From assembly GCA_964540765.1 (NCBI GenBank), contig CAZINW010000011.1, positions 1-57,001 of the forward strand: a stretch of DNA of 57,001 nucleotides, read 5' to 3'. The notes beneath the pieces were generated by a model. That model did not search any database. It was not told the DNA's origin and was given only the letters and a program-made list of their open reading frames with translations. Made by a program: the position numbers and the translations under genes. This document shows positions 17,707-26,297 of this stretch, in pieces (position 1 is the stretch's first letter; every line of letters starts with the position of its first letter). This stretch comes from CAZJLN01 sp964540765 (GTDB lineage: Bacteria > Chloroflexota > Anaerolineae > Anaerolineales > Anaerolineaceae).

Positions 17707-18621
17707 ATGCGTATTCTTATAACTGGTGCCAGCGGTTTGCTCGGGTTGAACCTCTCTTTGATTGCGCTGAAGAGCAATCATGAGGTGATTGGTTGGTTGA
17801 ATACCAAAGCATTGAGACATGCACCCTTCCCAGTTGAATCGGTGGATCTGTTGGATCTGGATACGGTTGAGGCAAAAATCGAGACCGTTGCACCGGATTT
17901 GATCATACACTGTGCGGCTGTGGCGAACCTGGAGACCGCTGAAGCCAACCCTGACCTGGCAGATCGGGTCAATGCACTGGCTGCCAGTGAGATTGCCAGG
18001 GTGGCGACCAAAAATTCAATTCACATGGTGCATATATCCACGGATGCGGTATTTGATGGCACAAAAGGCGACTACAACGAAGAAGACATTCCCTCGCCGA
18101 TTAATATTTATGCCAAAAGCAAGCTTGCCGGCGAGTGGGCTGTGGAAGAGGTCAACCCCGATGCCATCATAGCACGGGTCAACTTTTATGGATGGAGCCT
18201 TTCGGGTGAACGCAGCCTGGCTGAATTTTTTTTCAACCATTTGCGAGAGGGAATTCCCATAAAAGGATTTACAGATGCTTTCTTTTGCCCTTTATATGTG
18301 GGGCACCTGGCGGAGATCCTCCTGGAGATGGTTGAGAGAGGTCTCAGCGGTTTGTATCATGTAGTCAGCCCGGAAAAAATGAGCAAACATGATTTTGGTG
18401 TATCGATTGCACGGAAATTTGGCTTTGACGAAAGTTTGATCACCCCGGCATCTGTGCAGGACGCAGGTCTGAGCGCAGCGCGTTCGCCCAAGCTCACATT
18501 GCGCACAGATAAATTGCAGGCAGCCCTGGGAAGATCAATGCCTGACCAGACGACAGCCCTGGAGGCTTTTTATCAATCCTGGCAGGCAGGATTGCCGGAC
18601 ACACTCAAAGCCTGTCTTTGA
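17707..18621 (+). CDS. dTDP-4-dehydrorhamnose reductase-like SDR (RmlD family)
   Basis: 304 residues. N-terminal ITGASGLLGLNLS, LIIHCAAVANLETAEANP and VHISTDAVFDGTKGDYNEED followed by NIYAKSKLAGEW (Tyr-x3-Lys): the typical RmlD string. Reduces a 4-keto nucleotide sugar with NAD(P)H. It begins 9 bases after the PseB-like gene, so it probably acts on that enzyme's product or an isomer; no RmlA-RmlB-RmlC set is present. Confidence 0.8.
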   Translation: MRILITGASGLLGLNLSLIALKSNHEVIGWLNTKALRHAPFPVESVDLLDLDTVEAKIETVAPDLIIHCAAVANLETAEANPDLADRVNALAASEIARVATKNSIHMVHISTDAVFDGTKGDYNEEDIPSPINIYAKSKLAGEWAVEEVNPDAIIARVNFYGWSLSGERSLAEFFFNHLREGIPIKGFTDAFFCPLYVGHLAEILLEMVERGLSGLYHVVSPEKMSKHDFGVSIARKFGFDESLITPASVQDAGLSAARSPKLTLRTDKLQAALGRSMPDQTTALEAFYQSWQAGLPDTLKACL

Positions 18622-18659
18622 GAATACATTTTTGATAAACAAAGCAATTCGGAGGAATG

Positions 18660-19724
18660 ATGGACATCAAAATTGGAAATAAATCAATAGGCGATAACCA
18701 TCCAACATATTTTATTGCTGAAATTGCTGCAAATCATGACGGCAGCCTGGAACGGGCAAAAATGCTCATCCGCCTGGCAAAAGAATGTGGCGCGGATGCT
18801 GCCAAATTTCAAAACTTCCGTGCGACGAAAATTGTTTCGGATTATGGCTTTTCTCATATGAATGCGCAGGTTTCCCACCAGGCAACGTGGAAGAAATCAG
18901 TTGTCGAAGTCTATGCTGGTGCCTCTGTACCTTTTGAATGGTCTCCCATTTTGAAAGAAACCTGTGATGAAGTCGGCATTGCCTATTTTTCCTCACCCTA
19001 TGATCCTGACGCCACCGATATGTTGGACGCCTACGTGCCTGCCTATAAAATTGGATCGGGTGATATCACCTGGATCGAGGCTTGCGAACGCATGGCTCGA
19101 AAAAACAAGCCAATCCTGCTTGCCACGGGTGCCTCGGATATTGGCGATGTGCAGCGGGCAGTGCATGCCATTTTAAGGATCAACCCCGCCCTGATACTGA
19201 TGCAATGCAATACCAATTACACAATCGATCCTGCTAATTTTGACCATATCCACTTGAATGTATTGAAGACTTATAAACAAATGTTCCCTGACGTGGTGCT
19301 TGGATTATCAGATCATACCCAGGGGCATGCCACTGTATTGGGTGCGGTGACCCTGGGGGCACGCGTGATTGAAAAGCATTTCACCGATGACAATAACAGG
19401 GAGGGACCCGATCATCCCTTTGCGATGAGCCCTGAAACCTGGGCTGACATGGTGGCAAATACGCGCCAGTTGGAACGTGCCATGGGGTCAGGCGATAAAT
19501 TCGTGAGCGAGAATGAAAAACAGACGGTCATCATTCAGCGGCGCTGCCTGCGGGCTGCGCGGGATATTCACGCTGGTGAGGTTTTGACCCGTGAGATGAT
19601 CGACGTTTTGCGACCTGCCATTGTGGGTGGCATTCAGCCTTATGAGATCGAGAATGTGATTGGCACACGTGCCCTGGCTGACCTGGCTGCCGGCGAGGAG
19701 CTACGCTGGACGGATCTGGGTTGA
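18660..19724 (+). CDS. NeuB-family nonulosonic acid synthase with SAF domain
   Basis: About 354 residues. The N-terminal TIM barrel (KIGNKSIGDNHPTYFIAEIA, NHDGSLERAKMLIRLAK, AAKFQNFR, YKIGSGDITW, LGLSDHT, IEKHFTDD) condenses phosphoenolpyruvate with an aldose to give a 2-keto-3-deoxy sugar acid. Residues about 295-354 form an antifreeze-like SAF domain (RRCLRAARDIHAGEVLTREM). Two ATGs lie at 18657 and 18660; I chose the second because GGAGGA (18651-18656) abuts the first. Downstream of the PseB-like and RmlD-like genes, it could be PseI, NeuB or LegI-like; the pattern KHFTDDNNREGPDHPFA leans to the SpsE/PseI side. Confidence 0.85.
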   Translation: MDIKIGNKSIGDNHPTYFIAEIAANHDGSLERAKMLIRLAKECGADAAKFQNFRATKIVSDYGFSHMNAQVSHQATWKKSVVEVYAGASVPFEWSPILKETCDEVGIAYFSSPYDPDATDMLDAYVPAYKIGSGDITWIEACERMARKNKPILLATGASDIGDVQRAVHAILRINPALILMQCNTNYTIDPANFDHIHLNVLKTYKQMFPDVVLGLSDHTQGHATVLGAVTLGARVIEKHFTDDNNREGPDHPFAMSPETWADMVANTRQLERAMGSGDKFVSENEKQTVIIQRRCLRAARDIHAGEVLTREMIDVLRPAIVGGIQPYEIENVIGTRALADLAAGEELRWTDLG

Positions 19725-19758
19725 TCGAACCTGGTTGGACTGGAAAAGGAAGTTGTAG

Positions 19759-20877
19759 TTGCGCATTCTATATTTCACCCGTTCAGATTCGCCGCATGAT
19801 CAGCGTTTCTTAAAGGCGCTGGTAACAAGCGGTTATGAAATTCATGCCCTGCGCCTTGAGACACACGGGTCTGCCCCTCAAACTCCTGAAGGTGTGCATG
19901 AGGTCGAATGGCAGGGGTGCAAAGGTCATTTCAAACTGGCAGACCTCTTTTACCTGGTGCCCCGCCTGAAACGGATTCTGAACGATTTGAAACCGGATGT
20001 GGTGCATGCCGGGCCAATCCAGGATGTTGCCTTTCTGGTGGCAGTTACTGGTTTTAAACCCCTTGTGAGCATGTCATGGGGTTTTGACATGATGAGGGAT
20101 GTTGATAAAAATTGGCTGCAACGGTGGATCACTGCTTACACACTGAAACACAGTGATCGGTTGGCTGCGGACTGCCAGGCTGTGGTTGAAAAAGCAGTCA
20201 CCTTTGGGTATCCACGCGAAAAAATGATTGTCTTCCCCTGGGGGGTTGATCTTGCCCATTTTTCAAGGCGTAATGGAGAGATGGCGGCGCGGGAATGGCG
20301 TAAAGACATGGGATGGGAAGCAAACTTTGTGGTTTTGGGACTGCGCTCCTGGGAACCTCAGTATGGCATGGATTTGCTGGCAGAAGCTTTTGTCAGGGCT
20401 GCACGGCAGGAATCCCAATTGCGGCTCTTATTGTTGGGAAGTGGATCGCAAGAGAGGGCAATCATGTGCATTCTACGGGAAGGGAAGATGTCCGGGGGGG
20501 TTCATTTTGGTGGTAGGATGACGTTGGATGAGCTCCCAGGCTATTATTGTGCCGCAGATGTCTACGTCAGCCCAGCGCATGTGGATGGGTCATCGGTTTC
20601 CCTGTTGGAAGCCATGGCGTGTGAACTGCCATCCATCGTGTCAGATATTCCAGGTAATTGCGAATGGATCACAAACGGAAAGCATGGCTGGGTTTTCAAA
20701 GATGGTGATGTGGACGGACTGGTAGCGTGCATTTTGGAATCCTGCAGAAGCAGCCAATTAGATGAAATGGGATTGACTGCCAGGGCTAAGATTGAAGAGG
20801 ACGCCAATTGGAGCGCCAATTTCCCAAAATTATTAAATGCTTACCAAAGCCTTTTGGGAGGACAAAATGAAAAATGA
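19759..20877 (+). CDS. Glycosyltransferase family 4
   Basis: 372 residues with N-terminal TRSDSPHDQRFLKALVTSG and C-terminal donor block VDGSSVSLLEAMACELPSIVSD. Starts at TTG after a GGAAG ribosome-binding region; no nearby in-frame ATG fits better. The end overlaps the following lipoprotein gene by 11 bases. Probable role is transfer of one sugar to the chain; donor unknown. Confidence 0.85.
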   Translation: MRILYFTRSDSPHDQRFLKALVTSGYEIHALRLETHGSAPQTPEGVHEVEWQGCKGHFKLADLFYLVPRLKRILNDLKPDVVHAGPIQDVAFLVAVTGFKPLVSMSWGFDMMRDVDKNWLQRWITAYTLKHSDRLAADCQAVVEKAVTFGYPREKMIVFPWGVDLAHFSRRNGEMAAREWRKDMGWEANFVVLGLRSWEPQYGMDLLAEAFVRAARQESQLRLLLLGSGSQERAIMCILREGKMSGGVHFGGRMTLDELPGYYCAADVYVSPAHVDGSSVSLLEAMACELPSIVSDIPGNCEWITNGKHGWVFKDGDVDGLVACILESCRSSQLDEMGLTARAKIEEDANWSANFPKLLNAYQSLLGGQNEK

Positions 20878-21514
20878 TAAAAAAAATTTCTGGATACTTT
20901 TATTCATATTGATTGTCCCGGCTTTGGCATGTAAATTACCATTCCTCCAGGATGAGCCTGAAGAAGAAGCCTTTGTCCTGCCACCAGGGCAGGCAATGTA
21001 CAATAATGGCATCGTGGAGATCATGCTGCCAGATACCTACCAATTGAGGGATATCCGGGAAGATGTTCCATTAATTTCCGGTGCCTTACAATTCTTTGGA
21101 GAAACAACTGCGGGGATTTCCGTCGAAAATCTGGTTAATGAAATACTGAAAAATGAAGTCATGTGGGCGATCAATGGTGATGTAAATGCTACGGGATCAA
21201 CCAGGCTGCTGATCCTTAAGAATAAGGTCATGGCGAATGTACCCCTTGTCCTGATCAGCTCATCCATTGAAACCCTGTTTGATATACCTGAGGATCAGTT
21301 TGATACAGAGAAATTGACGCTGGGCGAGTATGATGTTGTGAGGTTAACTTTAAATCAAAAAGAATCCAGCGAGGCGATTTATGCCCTTAAAGATAAGTCT
21401 TTATTGTGGCTGATCATCTTTATTACAACGCCTGATCAGATGCAAACCCAACTCTCTGAGTTTGAGGCAAGTGTGGCAACCTTTAAGGTGATCTCAATCC
21501 CTTTGGAGGAGTAG
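20867..21514 (+). CDS. Small secreted lipoprotein of unknown function
   Basis: 215 residues: MKNDKKNF, a hydrophobic stretch ILLFILIVP, then lipobox ALAC (Cys22 as the lipidated residue), followed by an acidic linker DEPEEEAF. The rest is an alpha/beta, mostly soluble domain with no motif I recognise. I chose 20867 over an in-frame ATG at 20837 because GGGAGG lies directly upstream and the signal peptide then starts correctly. Placed inside a glycan locus between a GT4 and a cytidylyltransferase; it may help assembly or attachment of the polymer outside the membrane, but this is only context. Confidence 0.75.
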   Translation: MKNDKKNFWILLFILIVPALACKLPFLQDEPEEEAFVLPPGQAMYNNGIVEIMLPDTYQLRDIREDVPLISGALQFFGETTAGISVENLVNEILKNEVMWAINGDVNATGSTRLLILKNKVMANVPLVLISSSIETLFDIPEDQFDTEKLTLGEYDVVRLTLNQKESSEAIYALKDKSLLWLIIFITTPDQMQTQLSEFEASVATFKVISIPLEE

Positions 21515-21516
21515 CT

Positions 21517-22311
21517 TTGACAAACCTGGAAATGCAAAGACCCATTATTGCCATTGTGCAAGGCCGCATGAGTTCATCCCGGCTGCCGGGAAAGGTGCTG
21601 CAGGATATTGGCGGGCAGCCCATGCTGGCGCGCGTGGTGATGCGGGCACGCCGGGCACGCACGCTTGACCAGGTGGTGGTGGCTACCACAGTTGATCCCA
21701 GCGATGATCCAATCACCGATTTTTGTAGAGAGAGAGGTTTTCCCTGTTTCCGTGGTGATCTTTACGATGTGTTGGACCGGTATTACCAGGCAGCCAAACT
21801 TTTTGAGGCAAAGGTGATTGTGCGGCTGACAGCGGATTGCCCCGTAATTGATCCTGGCGAGATTGACAGGACAGTGACTGCTTTTTTAGATGCCGGCGCT
21901 GACTTTGCTGCCAACCGCTTACCTCCGCCCCTTGCCCGAACTACACCGATCGGTCTGGATACGGAAGTCTGTACTTTCGATGCACTTGAAAAAGCCTGGA
22001 AAGGAGCCAGGGCAAAGTATGAACGGGAGCATGTGATGCCCTATTTATATGATGAGCCCGGGAGATTTAAGGTCCTGGTTGTGGACATGGAGCCAGACTA
22101 CGGTCATCTGCGGTGGACTGTGGACACACCTGAAGATCTGGCAGCCATAAGACAGATTTATGCGGCATTTAATAACGATGATGGGTTTGAATTGACGGAA
22201 TTATTGGAAATGAGCAGACAACACCCTGAATGGCACATGATGACCTCGGAAGTACAGCATAAATCCTTTCTTGATGTCGACGAACGTGAAATCAGCGGTG
22301 CCCAGGGCTGA
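21517..22311 (+). CDS. SpsF-like cytidylyltransferase
   Basis: 264-residue nucleotidyltransferase: IAIVQGRMSSSRLPGKVL, the GxGxRxx-type CTP-binding loop of SpsF/NeuA proteins, then VIVRLTADCPVIDP and GHLRWTVDTPEDL. SpsF proteins activate sugars or sugar acids with CTP, typically beside SpsE (NeuB-like) proteins, and this one follows the first NeuB-like gene after two genes. TTG start at 21517, directly after the lipoprotein stop; an ATG at 21532 is an alternative. Confidence 0.82.
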   Translation: MTNLEMQRPIIAIVQGRMSSSRLPGKVLQDIGGQPMLARVVMRARRARTLDQVVVATTVDPSDDPITDFCRERGFPCFRGDLYDVLDRYYQAAKLFEAKVIVRLTADCPVIDPGEIDRTVTAFLDAGADFAANRLPPPLARTTPIGLDTEVCTFDALEKAWKGARAKYEREHVMPYLYDEPGRFKVLVVDMEPDYGHLRWTVDTPEDLAAIRQIYAAFNNDDGFELTELLEMSRQHPEWHMMTSEVQHKSFLDVDEREISGAQG

Positions 22312-22314
22312 GCC

Positions 22315-22389
22315 ATGAAGCATGATAGAATCTTAAAGAAACTTGAGCCAACAGTCGATGATGAAGAGGATGCGAAAGTAAATGGATAA
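22315..22389 (+). CDS. Possible small leader peptide ORF
   Basis: ATG at 22315 opens a 24-codon frame (MKHDRILKKLEPTVDDEEDA...) that ends at TAA overlapping the start of the next gene by eight bases. No good ribosome-binding site is seen. It may simply be an intergenic frame that happens to be open. Confidence 0.2.
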   Translation: MKHDRILKKLEPTVDDEEDAKVNG

Positions 22390-23272
22390 CCAACGAATTT
22401 GCCCGTTGTGCAAAAGTGAACATAATTCCGCTTTTGAGCGCACCAAATCCTTTGGATTTGCCTTGATCTATTATCAATGCAGCAATTGCGGTTTGGTTTT
22501 CCAATCAGCAGCAGAAAGCCAGACTTCTGGGCCGACATTCTACGAGGAAACTTACCGAAAAGTTTATCAGTCCAGTGAGGCACCGACCCCCAAAGATCTT
22601 AAAATCCAGCAGCAACGTGCATTGAACCAGGTGCGGAGATTAAAGCAATTTGGTGTCAAGGGTGTGAGACGAGCACTGGATGTGGGTGCATCGACCGGGG
22701 TGCTTTTAGACACAATTGGGTCAAGCTTTAATGCCCAGACTGTGGGTATTGAACCCGGCAGGGTTTACCGCCAGTTTGCAGAGGCAAAAGGGCTGGAAAT
22801 GGTGGCATCTCTTGAAGACCTGCTCGAAGCAAAACCTGAGCGTTTTGACCTGATCAGTCTGATGCATGTATTGGAACACCTGGCGGACCCTCTGGAGACA
22901 TTGATCATATTGAGAGAGTCATTGCTGACTGAAGAGGGTCACTTGCTGATTGAAGTGCCCAATTTTTATGCGCATGACAGCTATGAACTGGCTCATCTGA
23001 CCTGTTTTACACCCCACAGCCTGCGTGAAATGGTTCGTCAGGCAGGGTACCAGGTTGTCAGAGAAGAAAAGCATGGCTTTCCCCGCTCAAAAATTTTGAA
23101 ATTGTATCTAACCATCCTGGCAAAACCGGTAGGAGACACACCCACTTTACAATCTGTTAAACCTGAAAGCCTGGTAAGATTGAAACGCAGTACAGGTATG
23201 TTTTACAGGAAAATTATGCAAAAAGTTGTGCCAGGTCTGGCCTGGTTGCCCACTGAACCCCAGGCAAGGTGA
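22382..23272 (+). CDS. Class I SAM-dependent methyltransferase with N-terminal zinc ribbon
   Basis: 296 residues. The first 40 residues hold two CxxC pairs (CPLCKSE and CSNCGLVF), a small zinc-binding ribbon, followed by a Methyltransf_23-type domain: ALDVGASTGVLLDT as motif I, DLISLMHVLEHLADP as motif IV, and HLLIEVPN. Such zinc-ribbon methyltransferases are common in glycan clusters and often methylate sugars. Preceded by a GAGG ribosome-binding site. Substrate unknown. Confidence 0.8.
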   Translation: MDNQRICPLCKSEHNSAFERTKSFGFALIYYQCSNCGLVFQSAAESQTSGPTFYEETYRKVYQSSEAPTPKDLKIQQQRALNQVRRLKQFGVKGVRRALDVGASTGVLLDTIGSSFNAQTVGIEPGRVYRQFAEAKGLEMVASLEDLLEAKPERFDLISLMHVLEHLADPLETLIILRESLLTEEGHLLIEVPNFYAHDSYELAHLTCFTPHSLREMVRQAGYQVVREEKHGFPRSKILKLYLTILAKPVGDTPTLQSVKPESLVRLKRSTGMFYRKIMQKVVPGLAWLPTEPQAR

Positions 23273-23278
23273 TCTCAG

Positions 23279-24214
23279 ATGACCTACCTGACCCTGTTCA
23301 CTGCCCCAAAACCTTTTGTTAATCCACACATTGACATGATCCAGCGCAATGCGTTGAAATCATGGCTGGCATTGGGAGATCAGGTGGAAGTGGTGATGGT
23401 TGGGGATGAGAATGGCATGGCAGAAGTTGCGGAAGAATTAGGCATTCGGTATTTGCCCAATGTGAAAACAAATGCCTATGGCACCCCCTTGCTCAGCTCC
23501 ATTTTTGTGCTTGCCAGGAACGTCAGCGAGAGCCCATTCCTGGCATATGTCAATACGGATATTCTTATCCTTTCAGGCATGCTTGAAGCATTGAGAAAGA
23601 TCGCAGAACAGAAATCAGAATTCCTGGTCATTGGTCAGCGCTGGGACCTGGATATCACCGAGGCAATGGATTTTGAAAAAGTTTGGCAGAACGATTTAAC
23701 CAGATCCATTAAGGCTCGTGGAGAACTACATGCCAAAGCTGGCAGTGATTATTTTATTTACCCAAGGACTTGTTTTTTGAATATTCCTGAATTTGCAGTG
23801 GGACGGGCTGGATGGGATAACTGGATGATCTATCACGCGCGGAAAGAGCACTGGGGGGTGATTGATGCCACGGAAGCCATCCGGATTGTACATCAAAAGC
23901 ATGATTACAGCCACCTGCCGGGGGGGCAGCCCCATCACAAGTTACCGGAAACTGATGAAAACGTCAGACTGGCAGGAGGCAAACACACGGTTTTTACCCT
24001 TGAGGACGCTGATTTTGTGTTTAACGGTCGCAAGGTTAAACATGCCAGCTTGAGTTGGAAAAAGTTTTGGCGGGAAGTCGAGATATTCCCAATGATCACC
24101 CTGAAATCAAATTTCTTAACGAATATCTCCTTTGCGTTGTTCCACCCGCAAAGTGCCTATGCTGATGTCAGACGTTGGTTGTCAAGTTACAAGCAGCGAC
24201 GGAAGGCAGGATAA
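23279..24214 (+). CDS. GT-A-like protein of unknown specificity
   Basis: 311 residues. LTLFTAPKPFVNPHIDMIQRNA (start), VVMVGDENGMAEVAEELG and FLAYVNTDILILSG look like the N-terminal half of a GT-A nucleotide-sugar transferase with a DxD-like NTD motif. The middle AGWDNWMIYHARKEHWGVIDAT is consistent with that. I cannot assign it to a CAZy family from sequence alone. It lies between a methyltransferase and a GT2 protein, all in the same direction, with short gaps. Confidence 0.6.
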   Translation: MTYLTLFTAPKPFVNPHIDMIQRNALKSWLALGDQVEVVMVGDENGMAEVAEELGIRYLPNVKTNAYGTPLLSSIFVLARNVSESPFLAYVNTDILILSGMLEALRKIAEQKSEFLVIGQRWDLDITEAMDFEKVWQNDLTRSIKARGELHAKAGSDYFIYPRTCFLNIPEFAVGRAGWDNWMIYHARKEHWGVIDATEAIRIVHQKHDYSHLPGGQPHHKLPETDENVRLAGGKHTVFTLEDADFVFNGRKVKHASLSWKKFWREVEIFPMITLKSNFLTNISFALFHPQSAYADVRRWLSSYKQRRKAG

Positions 24215-24218
24215 GACC

Positions 24219-25226
24219 ATGCCCCGAATTGGCACCAACCCCTCCCGATCCAAAGAACTGCAATTTGAGCCAGCCAGGGTCACTGTGGCTGTGCTGGTAT
24301 ACGCACCTCACAAAGTGGGTTATTTTCAAAACCGGTTGGATGTAACCCGCTTGACTATAGGAAGCATCCTGGCAAACACACAGATGCCTTTCAATTTATT
24401 GGTCTTCGATAATGGCAGTTGCCAGGAGATGGTTGCGTTTTTGCAGGAGCTTTATCAAGCCGGACGGATAGACCAGCTGATCCTTTCAAAACATAATATT
24501 GGCAAGTTAAATGCCCTTTATCAAATTTTCAAGGTTGCGCCGGGCGAGGTAGTGGCTTATACAGACGATGATGTATACCACCTGCCTGGCTGGTTGGAGG
24601 CACACCTGGAGGTGTTGGATACCTTCCCGAATGTAGGCGCGGTGACCGGTTTTTATATCAAGCAACGGGTTGCCATGAGCTCAGAAGCCACGTTGAAGTT
24701 TGCCGAGGAGGGGGCTGAGACTGTCAGACGTGGGATGCTCATCCCTGATAAATGGGAACAAGAATACATGGATAATACCGGGCGTTCAGAAGAGCGTTAC
24801 GAAAGCGAAGTGGCTGGCATTGAGGATGTGATTGTCGGCTGTAAGGGTTTGGAAGCCTGGGTTTCTGCACATCATTTTCAGTTTCTTTCAACAAAAAAGG
24901 TAATGCTGCCAATATTCGCAGAGATGCTGCCTCAGGGCTGGAGCGATCAACTGATGGGGCGCATGGTTGAAATGGATGACCTGATGGATGGCAAAGGATA
25001 TTTGCGCCTGTGTACACTGGAGCAGACAGTGATGCTTTTGGGAAATGCCATTAACGAGGAAATGGCTGCCATTGCAAAAAGCCATGGGCTGGATTCCTTC
25101 ACCCCGGTGATGCAGGCAAAACAGTCAAACCCGCTGCGAGGTCTGGCGGGGAGTCGTTTTATTCGCAATGGATTGCAGGCAGTTATCAATTTCCTATACA
25201 AACTGGTTAATGAGGGCAGGGAATAA
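24219..25226 (+). CDS. Glycosyltransferase family 2-like
   Basis: 335 residues after the chosen ATG. TVAVLVYAPHKVGYFQNRLD, then LLVFDNGSCQEM, HNIGKLNALYQIFK and EVVAYTDDDVYHLPGW with the metal-binding TDDDV motif of GT2. The second half (ETVRRGMLIPDKWEQEY..) is less conserved. An in-frame ATG at 24132 would extend the frame back into the preceding gene; I chose 24219. It overlaps nothing and follows the previous gene by four bases. Confidence 0.8.
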   Translation: MPRIGTNPSRSKELQFEPARVTVAVLVYAPHKVGYFQNRLDVTRLTIGSILANTQMPFNLLVFDNGSCQEMVAFLQELYQAGRIDQLILSKHNIGKLNALYQIFKVAPGEVVAYTDDDVYHLPGWLEAHLEVLDTFPNVGAVTGFYIKQRVAMSSEATLKFAEEGAETVRRGMLIPDKWEQEYMDNTGRSEERYESEVAGIEDVIVGCKGLEAWVSAHHFQFLSTKKVMLPIFAEMLPQGWSDQLMGRMVEMDDLMDGKGYLRLCTLEQTVMLLGNAINEEMAAIAKSHGLDSFTPVMQAKQSNPLRGLAGSRFIRNGLQAVINFLYKLVNEGRE

Positions 25227-25236
25227 GGGACCTGAG

Positions 25237-26232
25237 ATGAAATTCATGATCGCTGGTTTGGGTTCAATTGGCAGGAGGCACCTGAGAAATTTACGTGCCT
25301 TGGGAGAGAGCGATATCCTTTTATACCGCACACACCTGAGCACGCTGCCTGATGAGGAGCTGGATGGGCTGCCAATCAGCACTGACCTGGAGGCTGCGCT
25401 TGCCTGGCAGCCGGATGCTGCCATTATTTCCAACCCGACCGCTGCTCATCTCTCAACAGCCTTGCCTGCTGCCCGGGTTGGCTGCCATCTATTGCTTGAG
25501 AAGCCTATCTCACATACATTGGAAGGTACGGATGATTTAATTAGAATCATGCAAACACATGGTAAACAGGCATTGGTGGGCTTTCAATTTCGTTTTCACC
25601 CGGTATTGATGCAAGTCAAAGCTTTGCTGAATTCTGGCGAACTTGGAAGGCCTCTCTCAGTGCACGCTCATTGGGGTGAGTATCTGCCAGGTTGGCATCC
25701 ATGGGAGGATTACCGCAATGGCTATGCAGCCAGATCTGACCTGGGCGGTGGGGTGGTGTTGACGCTTTGCCATCCTTTTGATTACCTGCGCTGGTTGATT
25801 GGAGATGTCACTGCGCTCTCAGCGACAATTGCCAATACAAGTGATCTTGATCTGGGCGTTGAAGACCAGGCGGAGGTTACTTTGAATTTTGCCAATGGTT
25901 GTTTGGGAACGGTGCACCTGGACTATTATCAACGACCAGCCTCCCATTGGTTTGAGATCGTCACAACAGACGGAATTATCCGATGGGACAATTCTGACGG
26001 GGCTGCTGAAATCATTCTGGCTGAAAGAGGGATGCGAGAACATCTTGTCCCTCCTGCTGGCTTTGAACGCAATCATCTCTATCTGGCTGAGATGAAACAC
26101 TTTTTGGCACTGGTTCATGGGAATGAGACAGCTCCCCGCTGCACTCTGGAAGATGGCAAGCAGGCGCTTATCATTGCGCTGGGTGTGTATGAATCAGCGG
26201 CAAAGAACAGCTCTCAAATCAAGGTGAGATAA
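25237..26232 (+). CDS. Gfo/Idh/MocA family oxidoreductase
   Basis: 331 residues. N-terminal Rossmann domain MKFMIAGLGSIGRRHLRNL, then AAIISNPTAAHLSTALPA and LLLEKPISHT (the EKP Lys motif), and a C-terminal beta-sheet substrate domain with SDLGGGVVLTLCHPFDYL that contains the family's conserved acidic/His block. Members oxidise or reduce nucleotide sugars or sugar acids at C2, C3 or C4. An ATG at 25168 overlaps the previous gene; I prefer 25237. It opens the second nonulosonate block. Confidence 0.88.
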   Translation: MKFMIAGLGSIGRRHLRNLRALGESDILLYRTHLSTLPDEELDGLPISTDLEAALAWQPDAAIISNPTAAHLSTALPAARVGCHLLLEKPISHTLEGTDDLIRIMQTHGKQALVGFQFRFHPVLMQVKALLNSGELGRPLSVHAHWGEYLPGWHPWEDYRNGYAARSDLGGGVVLTLCHPFDYLRWLIGDVTALSATIANTSDLDLGVEDQAEVTLNFANGCLGTVHLDYYQRPASHWFEIVTTDGIIRWDNSDGAAEIILAERGMREHLVPPAGFERNHLYLAEMKHFLALVHGNETAPRCTLEDGKQALIIALGVYESAAKNSSQIKVR

Positions 26233-26297
26233 ATGCTGAACTATATTTGTACCGATATGACTGGATCAAACTTGAGTGTGGATGGAGGTTGGACAGC

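Noticed and set aside
18660..19724. KDO-8-phosphate synthase (KdsA)
   Set aside because: SAF domain present and barrel motifs are of NeuB type; KdsA lacks both.
26247..26297. Extension of the CMAS-HAD protein to an earlier start
   Set aside because: No RBS; the GGAGG before 26298 and the protein's domain start argue for the shorter form.
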